A DNA stretch of 64,000 nucleotides from Micromonospora chaiyaphumensis (GTDB lineage: Bacteria; Actinomycetota; Actinomycetes; Mycobacteriales; Micromonosporaceae): positions 186,001 through 250,000 of the forward strand of contig NZ_FMCS01000001.1 in NCBI RefSeq assembly GCF_900091435.1, written 5' to 3'. A program made the position numbers and the translations under genes. Positions within the stretch are counted from its first letter, which is position 1, and each line of letters begins with the position of its first letter. This document shows, in pieces, positions 16,860 to 25,505 of the stretch. The notes beneath the pieces were generated by a model, which did not search any database, was not told the DNA's origin, and saw nothing but the letters and a program-made list of their open reading frames with translations.

Positions 16860-17633
16860 GTGCCCGTCCGCGCCGAACACGATCGTGCCGTCCTCGCCGA
16901 GCTGCTGGGCCGGGACCCGGTGCTGCACGCGTACCAGCTGGGTGACCTGGACGACTTCTTCTGGCCGTACACGTCCTGGTTCCGCCGCGACGATCAGGTG
17001 GTGCTGCTCTACCACGGTGTGGAGCTGCCCACGCTGCTGGCGTTCGCCGCGCCGGAGCGCGCCGGGGACCTGGCGGAGCTGCTGGCCGAGGCGGCGCCGG
17101 TGCTGCCGGCCCGGCTGTGGGCGCACCTCTCCCCCGGCCTGGAGGCGACGGTGGCCCGCTGGTACGCGGTGTCCGACGCGGCCGTGCACCACCGGATGGC
17201 GCTGACCGACCCGGCCCGGCTGGGCGCGGTGGCGCCGGCCGGGGAGCCGCTGGGCCGCGCGGACCTGCCGGAGCTGCGGGAGCTGTACGCGGCGGCGTAC
17301 CCGGGTAACTGGTTCGACCCGCGGATGCTGGACACCGGCCGGTACGTGGGGGTGCGGGAGGCGGGCCGCCTGGTGGCGGTGGCCGGGGTGCACGTGTGGT
17401 CGCCGACGTGGCGGGTGGCCGCCCTGGGCAACGTGACGACCCACCCGGACGTGCGGGGGCGGGGCCTGGCCGGTGCGGCCGTCGCCGCGGTCTGCGCGGG
17501 GCTGCGGCCCACCGTCGACCACGTGACGCTCAACGTGCAGGCCGACAACACCGCGGCGGTGCGCCTCTACGAGCGGCTGGGTTTCACGCGGGTGGCCGAG
17601 TTCACCGAGTGCGCGCTGCGCCGCCTGCCGTGA
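16860..17633 (+). CDS. GNAT-family N-acetyltransferase
   Basis: The 257-residue protein has an N-terminal domain of about 120 residues of the kind seen in FeeM/GCN5-like actinobacterial proteins, and a C-terminal GNAT domain (about 130-257). The GNAT domain has the acetyl-CoA loop VTTHPDVRGRGLAGAAVAAV (RxxGxG/A form) and LNVQADNTAAVRLYERLGF, the classic last motif. It acetylates an unknown amine. GTG start at 16860 without a strong ribosome site. Confidence 0.85.
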   Translation: MPVRAEHDRAVLAELLGRDPVLHAYQLGDLDDFFWPYTSWFRRDDQVVLLYHGVELPTLLAFAAPERAGDLAELLAEAAPVLPARLWAHLSPGLEATVARWYAVSDAAVHHRMALTDPARLGAVAPAGEPLGRADLPELRELYAAAYPGNWFDPRMLDTGRYVGVREAGRLVAVAGVHVWSPTWRVAALGNVTTHPDVRGRGLAGAAVAAVCAGLRPTVDHVTLNVQADNTAAVRLYERLGFTRVAEFTECALRRLP

Positions 17634-17792
17634 CCGCCTGACCGGTCAGTCTGTCCTGTCCAGCCGCCACGCCGGGTCAACAACCCGACCCTGACCTGGG
17701 CTTGTGTCTGACCGGCCCGGCGCGGCGCAGCCCCTAGCGTCTGGCTTCGAGGCCGTGCCCGGGGCGGGCGCGGCGGAGCTGAAGGAGACACG

Positions 17793-19367
17793 ATGGGTTT
17801 CACAGCATTGCCCCGGGGGCGAAGAACGGCGGTGGGTGTCGCGGCCGCGGTGACCGCGCTGGTGACCGTGGGGGCCACGCCCGCGTGGGCGGCGCCGGGC
17901 GTCGACCCGGCGACCGTGGACCGGTCCGCCGACCCGGGCGCCACGATTGCGATCAGCAAGGTGGTGTCGACGCCGCCGATCCCGCCGAACCCGGACGTGG
18001 TGCTGCTGGTCGACACGACCGGCAGCATGGGCGCGGCGATCGCCAACGTCCGCACGAACCTGCAGCAGGTGATCGACAACGTGCGCGGGGCGCAGCCCAG
18101 CGCCCAGTTCGCGGTGGCGTCCTACCGCGACGAGGGCGACGGCGCGGAGCTGTTCCGGGTCCGGCAGAACCTGACCGGCGACGCCACCGCGCTGCAGACC
18201 GCGGTGGACGGGCTGGTCGCCGGGGGCGGCGGCGACGTCCCGGAGGCGTGGGTGAACGGCCTGTTCCAGGTGTCCGAGGGCACCATCGCCTACCGGGCCG
18301 GCAGCAGCCGGATCGTGGTGCTGGTCGGTGACGCGCCCAGCCACGACCCGAGCGCCGGGCACACCCTGGCGCAGGCCACCGCCGCGCTGCAGGCCGACGA
18401 CGCCCGCGTGCTCGCGGTCGACGTCACCGGCGGGGGCGGCGGCCTCGACGCGACCGGGCAGGCCACCGGGGTGGCCGCGGCCACCGGCGGGCAGGTGGTC
18501 GGCAGCGCCCCGGACACCGTCACGGCGGCGATCCTGTCCGGGCTGCGGGACCTCGACGTGACCGTCACCCCGCAGGTGCTCTGCGACCCGGGCCTGTCGG
18601 TGGGCTTCGACGCGCCGTCGAAGACCCAGCAGAGCGGCACCGACGTGCCGTTCGCGGAGACCATCACGGTCGCCGGTGACGCGTCGCAGGGCGCCACCCT
18701 GCACTGCACGGTGGACTTCCTGCTCAACGGGCTTCCCGGTGGGCCGGCGTTCGTCGAGCACATCGCGGTGACGGTCAACGACGTGACCCCGCCGACCGTG
18801 GTCGTGGACGACCGGACCGTGGAGGCCACCAGCCCCGCCGGCGCGGTCATCACCTACCCGGCGAGCGCCACGGACAACGTCGACGGCCCGCTCACCCCGA
18901 CGTGCGCGCCGCCGCCGGGCGGCACCTTCCCGCTGGGCGCCACCACGGTCACCTGCACCGCCACCGACGCGGCCGGCAACACCGGCAACGACACCGCGGT
19001 GATGCGGGTGGTCGACACCACCGCGCCGGTCACGCGGTGCGTGCCGACCAACAACCCGAGCGGCGGCAACGTCCCCGGCTCGTACAACCCGGACGGGTTC
19101 TACCAGCTCACGGCGACGGACATCGTCGACACCGCCGTCGTCGTGTACATCGGCGACGCCGCGGACCCGTCGGTGCGGTTCGGGCCGTTCCCGGCCGGCA
19201 CGAAGATCAAGCTGGTGCAGGCGCCGGGCGCGCAGTCCCGGGTCAAGGACGGCACCGGCGACATCGACTACAAGGTGACGCTGCGCGGCGACGCGATCAT
19301 CACCGGCGTGGACGACTCCGGTAACACCTCGACCGCGACCTGCCTGGTGGCCCCGCCGCCGAAGTGA
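17793..19367 (+). CDS. Secreted VWA- and HYR-domain protein
   Basis: This 524-residue exported protein has a signal peptide of about 33 residues (RTAVGVAAAVTALVTVG... ending AWA). It has a von Willebrand A domain (about 65-255) with the metal site DTTGSMG near residue 74, and a HYR/Ig-like repeat at about 330-410 (DVTPPTVVVDDRTVEATSPAG, then DAAGNTG). The C-terminal Cys-containing beta domain is unassigned. No sorting signal or C-terminal membrane helix is present, so it is probably secreted. It likely binds an extracellular partner. AAGGAG lies 7 bases before the ATG. The 160-base upstream gap holds its promoter. Confidence 0.85.
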   Translation: MGFTALPRGRRTAVGVAAAVTALVTVGATPAWAAPGVDPATVDRSADPGATIAISKVVSTPPIPPNPDVVLLVDTTGSMGAAIANVRTNLQQVIDNVRGAQPSAQFAVASYRDEGDGAELFRVRQNLTGDATALQTAVDGLVAGGGGDVPEAWVNGLFQVSEGTIAYRAGSSRIVVLVGDAPSHDPSAGHTLAQATAALQADDARVLAVDVTGGGGGLDATGQATGVAAATGGQVVGSAPDTVTAAILSGLRDLDVTVTPQVLCDPGLSVGFDAPSKTQQSGTDVPFAETITVAGDASQGATLHCTVDFLLNGLPGGPAFVEHIAVTVNDVTPPTVVVDDRTVEATSPAGAVITYPASATDNVDGPLTPTCAPPPGGTFPLGATTVTCTATDAAGNTGNDTAVMRVVDTTAPVTRCVPTNNPSGGNVPGSYNPDGFYQLTATDIVDTAVVVYIGDAADPSVRFGPFPAGTKIKLVQAPGAQSRVKDGTGDIDYKVTLRGDAIITGVDDSGNTSTATCLVAPPPK

Positions 19368-19384
19368 CCGTTCGGGACCGACGT

Positions 19385-19413
19385 GCGGGGGTGGCCGTCC
19401 CGGCCACCCCCGC
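19385..19413. terminator. Hairpin terminator between convergent genes
   Basis: A perfect 13-bp stem (GCGGGGGTGGCCG with its complement) and a 3-base loop lie between the VWA gene and the deformylase gene. There is no U-run. Confidence 0.75.
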
Positions 19414-19418
19414 CGTGG

Positions 19419-19928
19419 TCAGCGGCCCCGGCTGGGCGAGTCGAACCGGCCGGCGCGGATCTCCCGCAGCGCCCGCCGGCGTGTGTCGCCGCGCAGCGTG
19501 TCCACGTACAGGCGGCCGTGCAGGTGGTCGGTCTCGTGCTGCAGGGCGCGGGCCAGGAACCCGCTGCCGGCGATGGTCAGCGGCTGGCCGTGCTGGTCGA
19601 AGCCGCGCGCGGTGGCGTGCATGGCCCGCTGGGTCGGGAAGTACAGCCCGGGGATGGACAGGCAGCCCTCGTCGTCGTCCTGGCGCTCCTCGGACAGCTC
19701 CAGCGTCGGGTTGACCAGGTGGCCGCGGTGCCCGTCGGCGTCGTAGACGAACACCTGCGCGTTCACCCCGATCTGCGGGGCCGCCACGCCGGCCCGGCCG
19801 GGCGCGCCGAGCAGCGTGTCCATGAGGTCCTGCACGAGCGCGCGAAGCTCGGCGTCGAAGCTGGTGACCGGCTCGGACGGGGTGCGCAGCACGGGGTCGC
19901 CGATGATCCGGATCGGGCGCATAGTCAT
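19419..19928 (-). CDS. def: Peptide deformylase
   Basis: The 169-residue enzyme removes the formyl group from the N-terminus of new proteins. All three motifs are present: GVAAPQIGV (GxGxAAxQ), EGCLSIPG (zinc-binding Cys) and HETDH (HExxH zinc site, near residue 135). Length is usual for the family. The first ATG (19928) or the one two codons later (19922) may be used; no strong ribosome site is seen. An actinobacterial genome often has several def copies, so this need not be the essential one. Confidence 0.93.
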   Translation of the reverse strand: MTMRPIRIIGDPVLRTPSEPVTSFDAELRALVQDLMDTLLGAPGRAGVAAPQIGVNAQVFVYDADGHRGHLVNPTLELSEERQDDDEGCLSIPGLYFPTQRAMHATARGFDQHGQPLTIAGSGFLARALQHETDHLHGRLYVDTLRGDTRRRALREIRAGRFDSPSRGR

Positions 19929-19938
19929 GCCCGGAAGG

Positions 19939-20727
19939 CTATCCGCCCGTTACCCCGGCGGGTGCGGCACCCGCCCGGTCGCGCACCAGGACCTCGACGC
20001 CGTCGAGCAGGCGGGCCAGCCCGAACTCGAAGGCGCGCGCCGGGTCCCCGGCGGCCTGGTACTCCTGCCCGGCGGTGGTGCCGACCCGGGCGGCGAGGGG
20101 GAACCGGTTCGGGTCCATGACCTTCTCCAGGTACGGGGCGTGCGCGTGCCACCACTGCTGCTCGGTCATCCCGGTGTCCCGGCTGGCCTGGGCGGCCTCC
20201 ACGGCGGGGCGGGCCGCCCCGTGGACGTAGCCGGTGACCAGGGTGACCACGGCGTCCATCTCCAGGTCGGTCAGGCCGATGCCGTCGACGGCGCGCAGCT
20301 CGTACTCGTATTTCGCGATCAGGTTCGGGCCCAGCGGCGGGCGGGTGGTGGCGACCTGCAGCAGCCACGGGTGGCGCAGGTAGAGGGCGAAGTTCTCCCG
20401 GGCGATCTGCGCGAGCCGGCCCCGCCAGCCACCCTCGACCCGCTCGGGGCGGGCGGTCTCGCCGTAGACGGTGTCGAGCATGACGTCGAGCAGCTCACCC
20501 TTGCCGGGCACGTGCGTGTAGAGGGTCATGGTGCCCACCCCGAGCCGTTCGGCGACCCGGCGCATCGACAGCGCGGCCAGCCCTTCGGCGTCGGCGACCT
20601 CGATGGCCGCCCGCACGATCCGGTCCACGGAGAGGTCGCCGCCCTTGCGGCTGGCCTTCTCCCGGGTACGCCACAGCAGGGCGAGGCTGCGCGCCGGGTC
20701 CCCGGTGCCGCTGTACTCGGTGGTCAC
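19939..20727 (-). CDS. TetR-family repressor of the adjacent ABC exporter
   Basis: The 262-residue regulator has an N-terminal helix-turn-helix (about 35-80: IVRAAIEVADAEGLAALSMR, then VGTMTLYTHVPGKGEL) and a C-terminal TetR_C-type ligand domain (GIGLTDLEMDAVVTLVTGYV). The GTG start at 20727 directly follows the shared intergenic region. It is divergent from a DrrA/DrrB-like ABC pair, and a perfect inverted repeat lies between them, so it probably represses the exporter until an exported drug binds. Confidence 0.9.
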   Translation of the reverse strand: MTTEYSGTGDPARSLALLWRTREKASRKGGDLSVDRIVRAAIEVADAEGLAALSMRRVAERLGVGTMTLYTHVPGKGELLDVMLDTVYGETARPERVEGGWRGRLAQIARENFALYLRHPWLLQVATTRPPLGPNLIAKYEYELRAVDGIGLTDLEMDAVVTLVTGYVHGAARPAVEAAQASRDTGMTEQQWWHAHAPYLEKVMDPNRFPLAARVGTTAGQEYQAAGDPARAFEFGLARLLDGVEVLVRDRAGAAPAGVTGG

Positions 20728-20764
20728 CCGCCGACTGTACCGACCACTGTTGTCGTATGGTGTA

Positions 20765-20779
20765 CGGTACGGCGTACCG
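20765..20779. promoter_or_regulatory. Candidate TetR operator
   Basis: A perfect inverted repeat, CGGTAC-GGC-GTACCG, lies in the 73-base gap between the divergent tetR and ABC genes. It overlaps the region where an exporter promoter (TTGTCG at 20750, 17 bases, CGTACC) could sit. Extra GTAC words just upstream may be a second half-site. Confidence 0.55.
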
Positions 20780-20800
20780 GAACGAGGAGCGGAGGAGTCC

Positions 20801-21760
20801 ATGCGACGGGACGGACCGGCCATCGAGGCGGAGGGCCTGCACAAGCGCTACGGCGACGTGGTCGCCCTGGACGGCGTCGACCTCGCGGTGCCCGCGGGCA
20901 CGGTCTGCGCGGTGCTCGGGGTCAACGGCGCCGGCAAGAGCACCCTGGTGCGCATCCTCACCACCCTGCTGCGCGCCGACGCCGGGACGGCCCGGGTCGC
21001 CGGGTACGACGTGCGCCGCCAGGCCGACCGGGCCCGCGCGCACCTGGGGCTCGTCGGCCAGCACGCGGCGGTCGACGAGATCCTCGGCGGCCGGCAGAAC
21101 CTGGTGCTGTTCGGCCGGCTGCACCACCTCTCCCCGGCCCGGGCGGCGGCCCGCGCCGACGAGCTGCTCGACCGCTTCGACCTGCGCGCGGCCGCCGACC
21201 GGCCTGTGGCCACCTGGTCGGGCGGGATGCGCCGTCGGCTGGACCTGGCCGCCGCGCTGATCGTCGACCCGCCGGTGCTGTTCCTCGACGAACCCACCAC
21301 CGGGCTGGATCCGCGCGCCCGCAGCGACGTCTGGGACGCCGTGCGCGACCTGGTCGACACCGGCGCCACCGTGCTGCTGACCACCCAGTACCTGGAGGAG
21401 GCCGACCGGCTCGCCGACACCGTCCGGGTGCTCGACCACGGCCGCGTCACCGCGGCCGGCACCCCGGAGGAACTGAAGTCCACCCTCGGCGGCGACCGCG
21501 TCGACGTGGTCCTGCACCACCCCGACGACCTGACCCCGGCCGCCGCCGCGATCACCGCCGCCACCGGCGCCGTGCCCACCGTCGACCGCGCCGCGCTGCG
21601 CCTCAGCGTCCCGGTCACCGACCGGGTCGCCGCCCTGGCCGCGGTGCTGCGCGCCGTCGACGCCGCCGGCCTGCGCGCCGGCGACGTGGCGGTCCGCCGC
21701 CCCACCCTCGACGAGGTGTTCCTGCACCTCACCGACTCCCGCACGGAGGTGCCGGCATGA
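20801..21760 (+). CDS. ABC transporter ATP-binding protein, DrrA type
   Basis: The 319-residue ATPase has Walker A GVNGAGKST near residue 41, Q-loop GLVGQHAAVDE, signature WSGGMRRRLDLAAALI, Walker B PPVLFLDEPTTGLDP and the H-loop (TTQYLEEADRLAD). The C-terminal tail (about 225-319, with RRPTLDEVFLHLT) is typical of DrrA daunorubicin-resistance ATPases. It overlaps the permease gene by ATGA, so translation is coupled. GGAGGAG precedes the ATG. The transported compound is unknown. Confidence 0.92.
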   Translation: MRRDGPAIEAEGLHKRYGDVVALDGVDLAVPAGTVCAVLGVNGAGKSTLVRILTTLLRADAGTARVAGYDVRRQADRARAHLGLVGQHAAVDEILGGRQNLVLFGRLHHLSPARAAARADELLDRFDLRAAADRPVATWSGGMRRRLDLAAALIVDPPVLFLDEPTTGLDPRARSDVWDAVRDLVDTGATVLLTTQYLEEADRLADTVRVLDHGRVTAAGTPEELKSTLGGDRVDVVLHHPDDLTPAAAAITAATGAVPTVDRAALRLSVPVTDRVAALAAVLRAVDAAGLRAGDVAVRRPTLDEVFLHLTDSRTEVPA

Positions 21761-22563
21761 CCGCCCTGCCGCTGTCGCGGGCCCGCTGGGCCGCCGCCGA
21801 CACCGCCACCCTGACCCGCCGCACCCTCGCGCACTGGGCCCGGCGCCCCGGCGAGGTGCTGGTCGGCCTGCTGTTCCCCGTCCTGCTGCTGCTCATGTTC
21901 GGCTACCTGTTCGGCGGCGCCATGGCACTGCCCGACGGCGCCGACTACCGGGAGTTCCTCCTGCCCGGCATGGTGGCCATGACCATGCTCTTCGGCGTGG
22001 AGACCACCTACACGGCGGTGGCCGTGGACACCGCGCGGGGCGTGACCGACCGGTTCCGGTCGCTGCCCATGAGCCGCGCCGCGGTGGTCACCGGCCGGGC
22101 CCTGGCCGACCTGCTGCACTCCGCGGCCGCCCTGGCCGTGGTGCTCGGCTGCGGCGTCCTCGTCGGCTGGCAGCCGCACCGCGGCCCGCTGCGCGCCCTG
22201 GCCGCCGTGGCGCTGCTGCTGCTCCTACGCTTCGCCATGATCTGGCTCGGCGTCTACCTGGCGCTGCTGCTGCGCCGCCCCGAGACCGTCGCCGCGCTGC
22301 AGATCCTCGTGTGGCCGCTGGGCTTCGCCTCCAACGCTTTCGTCGCCCCGGCCACCATGCCGGGCTGGCTGGCCGCCCTCGCCGCCTGGAACCCGCTGTC
22401 GGCCACCGTCGCCGCCGCCCGGGACCTGTTCGGCAACCCCGGCTGGGGCGCCGGCTCCTGGCCCGCCGAGCACGCCGTGGCCCTGGCGGTGGCCTGGCCG
22501 CTGCTGCTGGTCGCCGTGTTCCTGCCGCTGTCCGTGCGCCGCTGGCAACGCCTGGGCCGCTGA
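21757..22563 (+). CDS. ABC-2 type permease, DrrB type
   Basis: The 268-residue membrane protein has six hydrophobic segments, beginning after a basic N-terminus (LTRRTLAHWARRPGEVLVGLLF). The ABC-2 signature region is visible: LPLGFASNAFV-type text (WPLGFASNAFVAPATMPGWL) and NPLSATVAAARDLF. Together with the DrrA-like ATPase it forms an exporter. The ATG lies inside the ATPase stop codon. It is under the divergent TetR regulator. Confidence 0.9.
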   Translation: MTALPLSRARWAAADTATLTRRTLAHWARRPGEVLVGLLFPVLLLLMFGYLFGGAMALPDGADYREFLLPGMVAMTMLFGVETTYTAVAVDTARGVTDRFRSLPMSRAAVVTGRALADLLHSAAALAVVLGCGVLVGWQPHRGPLRALAAVALLLLLRFAMIWLGVYLALLLRRPETVAALQILVWPLGFASNAFVAPATMPGWLAALAAWNPLSATVAAARDLFGNPGWGAGSWPAEHAVALAVAWPLLLVAVFLPLSVRRWQRLGR

Positions 22564-22588
22564 GCCGCGGCCGCTTCGCGCGCCGGCG

Positions 22589-22659
22589 GCTCGGCCCGGG
22601 CGCCGCTCGGTCCCGGCCCGCGGCGGGCGCGGCTCGGGCCGCCGCCCGGCGGGCCGAGC
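22589..22659. terminator. Long GC hairpin between convergent genes
   Basis: The 100-base gap between the permease and the marR gene is almost pure G and C. It contains outer inverted arms GCTCGGCCCG and CGGGCCGAGC (22589-22598 and 22650-22659) plus nested complementary parts. It could fold into one strong structure that ends both transcripts. Confidence 0.5.
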
Positions 22660-22663
22660 GGGG

Positions 22664-23152
22664 TCAGGCCGGCCGGGTGGGCGCCAGGCCGGTGTCGGCG
22701 ATGCGGTCGCGCAGCGGGCGGCGGCGCAGCGCGGCGAGCACCGCGTACAGCTCGTCGGCCAGGGGTACGGGCAGCTCGGCGTCCAGGCGCCGCATGGCGG
22801 TGGTGGTGGCCGCCCACTCGGCCTCGACGACCGGCAGCAGCGCGCGTGCCCGGTCGGTGAGGGTGACGATGCGCTGCCGGGCGTCCGCCCCCGGGGCGAG
22901 GACCACCAAGCCGGCGCGGGCCATCTGGGCCACGGTCTGGCTGGCCGCGGAGTGCGTGACGCCGACCCGGGCGGCCAGGTCGCGGATCGCGAGCGGACCG
23001 TCGGCGACGAGCACCCGCACCAGGGGTGAGTAGCGCGGCCGGTAGTCGGGCAGGTCGAGGTCGGCGTAGACGGCGGCGACATCGCCGTCGAGCACCTCCA
23101 GGACGTGGCGCAGCAGGGTGCCGAGGGCCTCGCGGTCGGAAGTGGCGGTCAC
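22664..23152 (-). CDS. MarR-family transcriptional regulator
   Basis: The 162-residue protein has a winged helix (about 50-110): PLAIRDLAARVGVTHSAASQ for the helix-turn-helix and the wing PGADARQRIVTLTDRARALL. It is divergent from a proline iminopeptidase gene; a palindrome in the gap is the probable operator for both. GTG 23152 is chosen because the in-frame codons upstream fall within the operator. The ligand is unknown. Confidence 0.85.
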   Translation of the reverse strand: MTATSDREALGTLLRHVLEVLDGDVAAVYADLDLPDYRPRYSPLVRVLVADGPLAIRDLAARVGVTHSAASQTVAQMARAGLVVLAPGADARQRIVTLTDRARALLPVVEAEWAATTTAMRRLDAELPVPLADELYAVLAALRRRPLRDRIADTGLAPTRPA

Positions 23153-23164
23153 GTCCGCTAATGT

Positions 23165-23176
23165 AACAGCGCTGTT
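23165..23176. promoter_or_regulatory. Candidate MarR operator
   Basis: AACAGC directly followed by GCTGTT forms a perfect 12-bp palindrome, extended imperfectly by GTA and TA on the sides, in the 50-base gap between the divergent marR and peptidase genes. The size and place fit a MarR dimer site. Confidence 0.6.
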
Positions 23177-23202
23177 GTATCCGGCCGTGGGAGGGGAACC
23201 CG

Positions 23203-24150
23203 ATGTATCCACCGATCGAGCCGTACGCGCAGGGCCGGCTCGACGTCGGCGACGGCCAGCGGATCCACTGGGAGACCTGCGGCAACCCCGACGGCCGGCC
23301 CGCCCTCGTCGTGCACGGCGGCCCCGGCTCCGGCGCGGACGCCTCGTGGCGGCGGCTGTTCGACCCGGCCGCCTACCGGATCGTCCTGTTCGACCAGCGC
23401 GGCTGCGGCCGCAGCACCCCGCCCGCCAGTGACCCGGCCACCGACCTGTCGGTCAACACCACGGCGCACCTGCTGGCCGACATGGAACGGCTGCGCGCGC
23501 ACCTGGGCGTCGACCGGTGGCTGCTCTGCGGCGCCTCGTGGGGCTCGTCGCTGTCCCTGGCGTACGCCCAGCGCCACCCGGAGCGGGTCACCGCGCTGGT
23601 GCTGTTCAGCGTGGTCGCCAACACCCGCCGGGAGATCGACTGGGTGACCCGGGACATGGGCCGGATCTTCCCCGAGGAGTGGGCCCGGTTCCGCGACGGC
23701 GTGCCGCCGGCCGAGCGCGACGGCGACCTGTCCGCCGCGTACGCCCGGCTGGTCAACGACCCGGACCCGCAGGTGCGCGACCAGGCCGCCCGGGACTGGT
23801 GCGCCTGGGAGGACGTGCACGTCTCCCTGGCCGGCGGGTTCCAGGCCAGCCCCCGCTACGCCGACCCGGTGTTCCGGGCCGGGTTCACCCGGCTGGTCAC
23901 CCACTACTTCAGCAACCTGGGCTTCCTGCCGGACGGGCAGCTGCTGCGCGACGCCGGCAGGCTGGCCGGTATCCCCGGCGTGCTGGTGCAGGGTCGCCTG
24001 GACGTCAGCGGCCCGCCGGACATCGCCTGGCAGCTCACCCGGGAGTGGCCCGACGCCCGGCTGGAGATCGTCGAGTCCGGTGGCCACGGCAGCGGCCACG
24101 GGGTGGGCGAGCGGGTGGTGGCCGCCCTGGACGCCTTCGCCCGCGCCTGA
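23203..24150 (+). CDS. pip: Proline iminopeptidase
   Basis: The 315-residue alpha/beta hydrolase cleaves N-terminal proline from peptides. HGGPGSG near residue 38 is the oxyanion motif of this peptidase family; FDQRGCGRS follows; GASWGSSLSLAYAQRHPERV holds the nucleophile Ser (GxSxG form GASWGS); Asp lies in VQGRLDVSGP and His in ESGGHGSG. Length is that of family S33. GGGAGGGG precedes the ATG. It is divergent from MarR with a shared palindrome. Confidence 0.92.
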   Translation: MYPPIEPYAQGRLDVGDGQRIHWETCGNPDGRPALVVHGGPGSGADASWRRLFDPAAYRIVLFDQRGCGRSTPPASDPATDLSVNTTAHLLADMERLRAHLGVDRWLLCGASWGSSLSLAYAQRHPERVTALVLFSVVANTRREIDWVTRDMGRIFPEEWARFRDGVPPAERDGDLSAAYARLVNDPDPQVRDQAARDWCAWEDVHVSLAGGFQASPRYADPVFRAGFTRLVTHYFSNLGFLPDGQLLRDAGRLAGIPGVLVQGRLDVSGPPDIAWQLTREWPDARLEIVESGGHGSGHGVGERVVAALDAFARA

Positions 24151-24191
24151 CCCGCACCGCCGTCTTCGGCGGCGCCGACCGGAGCGGGTCA
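24148..24191. terminator. Inverted repeat joining two convergent stop codons
   Basis: TGACCCGC (24148-24155) and GCGGGTCA (24184-24191) are perfect complements. They contain the stop codons of pip and pabB themselves. A second perfect hairpin, CCGCCG-TCTT-CGGCGG, sits inside. It probably ends both transcripts. Confidence 0.55.
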
Positions 24192-25376
24192 GGCGGCGAG
24201 CAGGGCGCGGATCGGGGCGGCCTTCGCGGCGGCCTCGGCGACCTCGGCGGCCGGGTCGCTGCCCCAGGTGATGCCGCCCCCGGCCCACAGGTGCAGCCGG
24301 TCGGCGTCCGCGGCGGCGGTGCGGATGGTCAGCCCCAGGTCGACGCGGCCCGGCCCCACCCAGCCGAGGGCGCCCATGCCGGCGCCGCGGCCCACCGGCT
24401 CCCGGGCGGCGATCTCGTGCAGCGCGGCGAGCTTGGGGGCGCCGGTCACCGACCCGCCGGGGCAGACCGCGCGCAGCAGCGCGGCCAGGCCCAGCCCGTC
24501 GGCGGGCGCGGCGGACACGGTCGACTCGGCCTGCCACAGGTCGCACCACCGGCGTACGGCGAACAGCTCGTCGACCCGCACCGAGCCGGTGCGGGCCACC
24601 CGGGCCAGGTCGTTGCGCTCCAGGTCGACGATCATGACGTGCTCGGCGCGTTCCTTGGCCGAGGCGAGCAGCTCCCGGCGGCCGGCCGGGGTGGCCGGGC
24701 GGGTGCCCTTGATGGGCCGGGTGACCAGGCGGCCGTCCTCGATCGCGACGAGGGTCTCCGGTGAGGCGCAGCCGATGGCCCAGCCGAGCCCGGACAGGGT
24801 GCCGCCGTAGCGGGCGCCGGGCAGGCCGGCCAGCCGCGCGAGGGCGGGCAGCGGGTCGCCGGCGTATCCGGCGGCGGCGTGGCCGACCACGTTGACCTGG
24901 TAGACGTCGCCGCGCCCGATGGCCGCGCGGACCGCCGCCACCGCCTCGGCGTGCGCGGCCGGGGTCCAGCTGTCCCGCCACGGGCCCAGCCACCAGCCGC
25001 CGGCGGGTCCGGGGCGGGCCGGCGGGACCGGCGCGTCGGCGTGGCCGTAGACGACCGCCACGAGGTCCGGCAGCGCCGGCACCGGGGTGGGCGCGCCCAC
25101 CGGGCCGCCGGCGGCGCGGGCCCCGGCGGCGGCGGACAGGAACAGGGCGGCGCCGCAGGTGCCGTGCGGGTCGTGGGCGGCCGGCCGGCCCAGGTCGGAC
25201 AAATCCACGCCGTGCGCGGCTAGGAACTGCTCGGCGAGCGCCGCGGGGTCGCCGCCGTCGGCGAGCCACCATTCCAGCCGGGCGCGTTCGACGAGCCGGG
25301 CCCGGCACTGCGGCGGCGCCGCGGGCACGTCGATCCCCGTCTTTGGGAGCGCTTCCACACCGTCCGGTCGGTTCAT
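24189..25376 (-). CDS. pabB: Aminodeoxychorismate synthase component I (PabB-like)
   Basis: The 395-residue chorismate-binding enzyme makes 4-amino-4-deoxychorismate for folate. The chorismate-binding half has TRPIKGTRPA (the Lys-containing PIKGT motif), ERAEHVMIVDLERNDLARVA (ERxEHxMIxDLxRND), CPGGSVTGAPKLAALHEIA and GLTIRTA. The N-terminal 130 residues are poorly conserved, as usual. It could also be isolated anthranilate-synthase-like, but the PIKGT motif favours PabB. No pabA or pabC partner is adjacent. Start ATG 25376 or 25382. Confidence 0.85.
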   Translation of the reverse strand: MNRPDGVEALPKTGIDVPAAPPQCRARLVERARLEWWLADGGDPAALAEQFLAAHGVDLSDLGRPAAHDPHGTCGAALFLSAAAGARAAGGPVGAPTPVPALPDLVAVVYGHADAPVPPARPGPAGGWWLGPWRDSWTPAAHAEAVAAVRAAIGRGDVYQVNVVGHAAAGYAGDPLPALARLAGLPGARYGGTLSGLGWAIGCASPETLVAIEDGRLVTRPIKGTRPATPAGRRELLASAKERAEHVMIVDLERNDLARVARTGSVRVDELFAVRRWCDLWQAESTVSAAPADGLGLAALLRAVCPGGSVTGAPKLAALHEIAAREPVGRGAGMGALGWVGPGRVDLGLTIRTAAADADRLHLWAGGGITWGSDPAAEVAEAAAKAAPIRALLAA

Positions 25377-25455
25377 GCTCATCCGTTCAGCCGATTTCGG
25401 GTGAACAAGCCGCATCCTTGCTCGATAGCGTGCACTTACGCTTGGTACTGTGCGT

Positions 25456-25483
25456 CACTGGTCATGTGAACCATGACACAGTG
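25456..25483. promoter_or_regulatory. Inverted repeat upstream of the DUF5999 gene
   Basis: CACTG GTCATG (25456-25466), spacer TGAAC, then CATGAC A CAGTG (25472-25483): a near-perfect 11-bp inverted repeat with a single extra base. It sits 22 bases before the ATG of the small DUF5999 gene, so it could be an operator or an mRNA hairpin controlling its ribosome site. Confidence 0.5.
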
Positions 25484-25505
25484 CCCCCACAGTCCGGAGA
25501 ACCCG

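Noticed and set aside
17673..17687. CGGGT-CAACA-ACCCG inverted repeat as an operator of the VWA gene
   Set aside because: Short arms of 5 bases are common by chance at this GC content; it may simply end the GNAT transcript.
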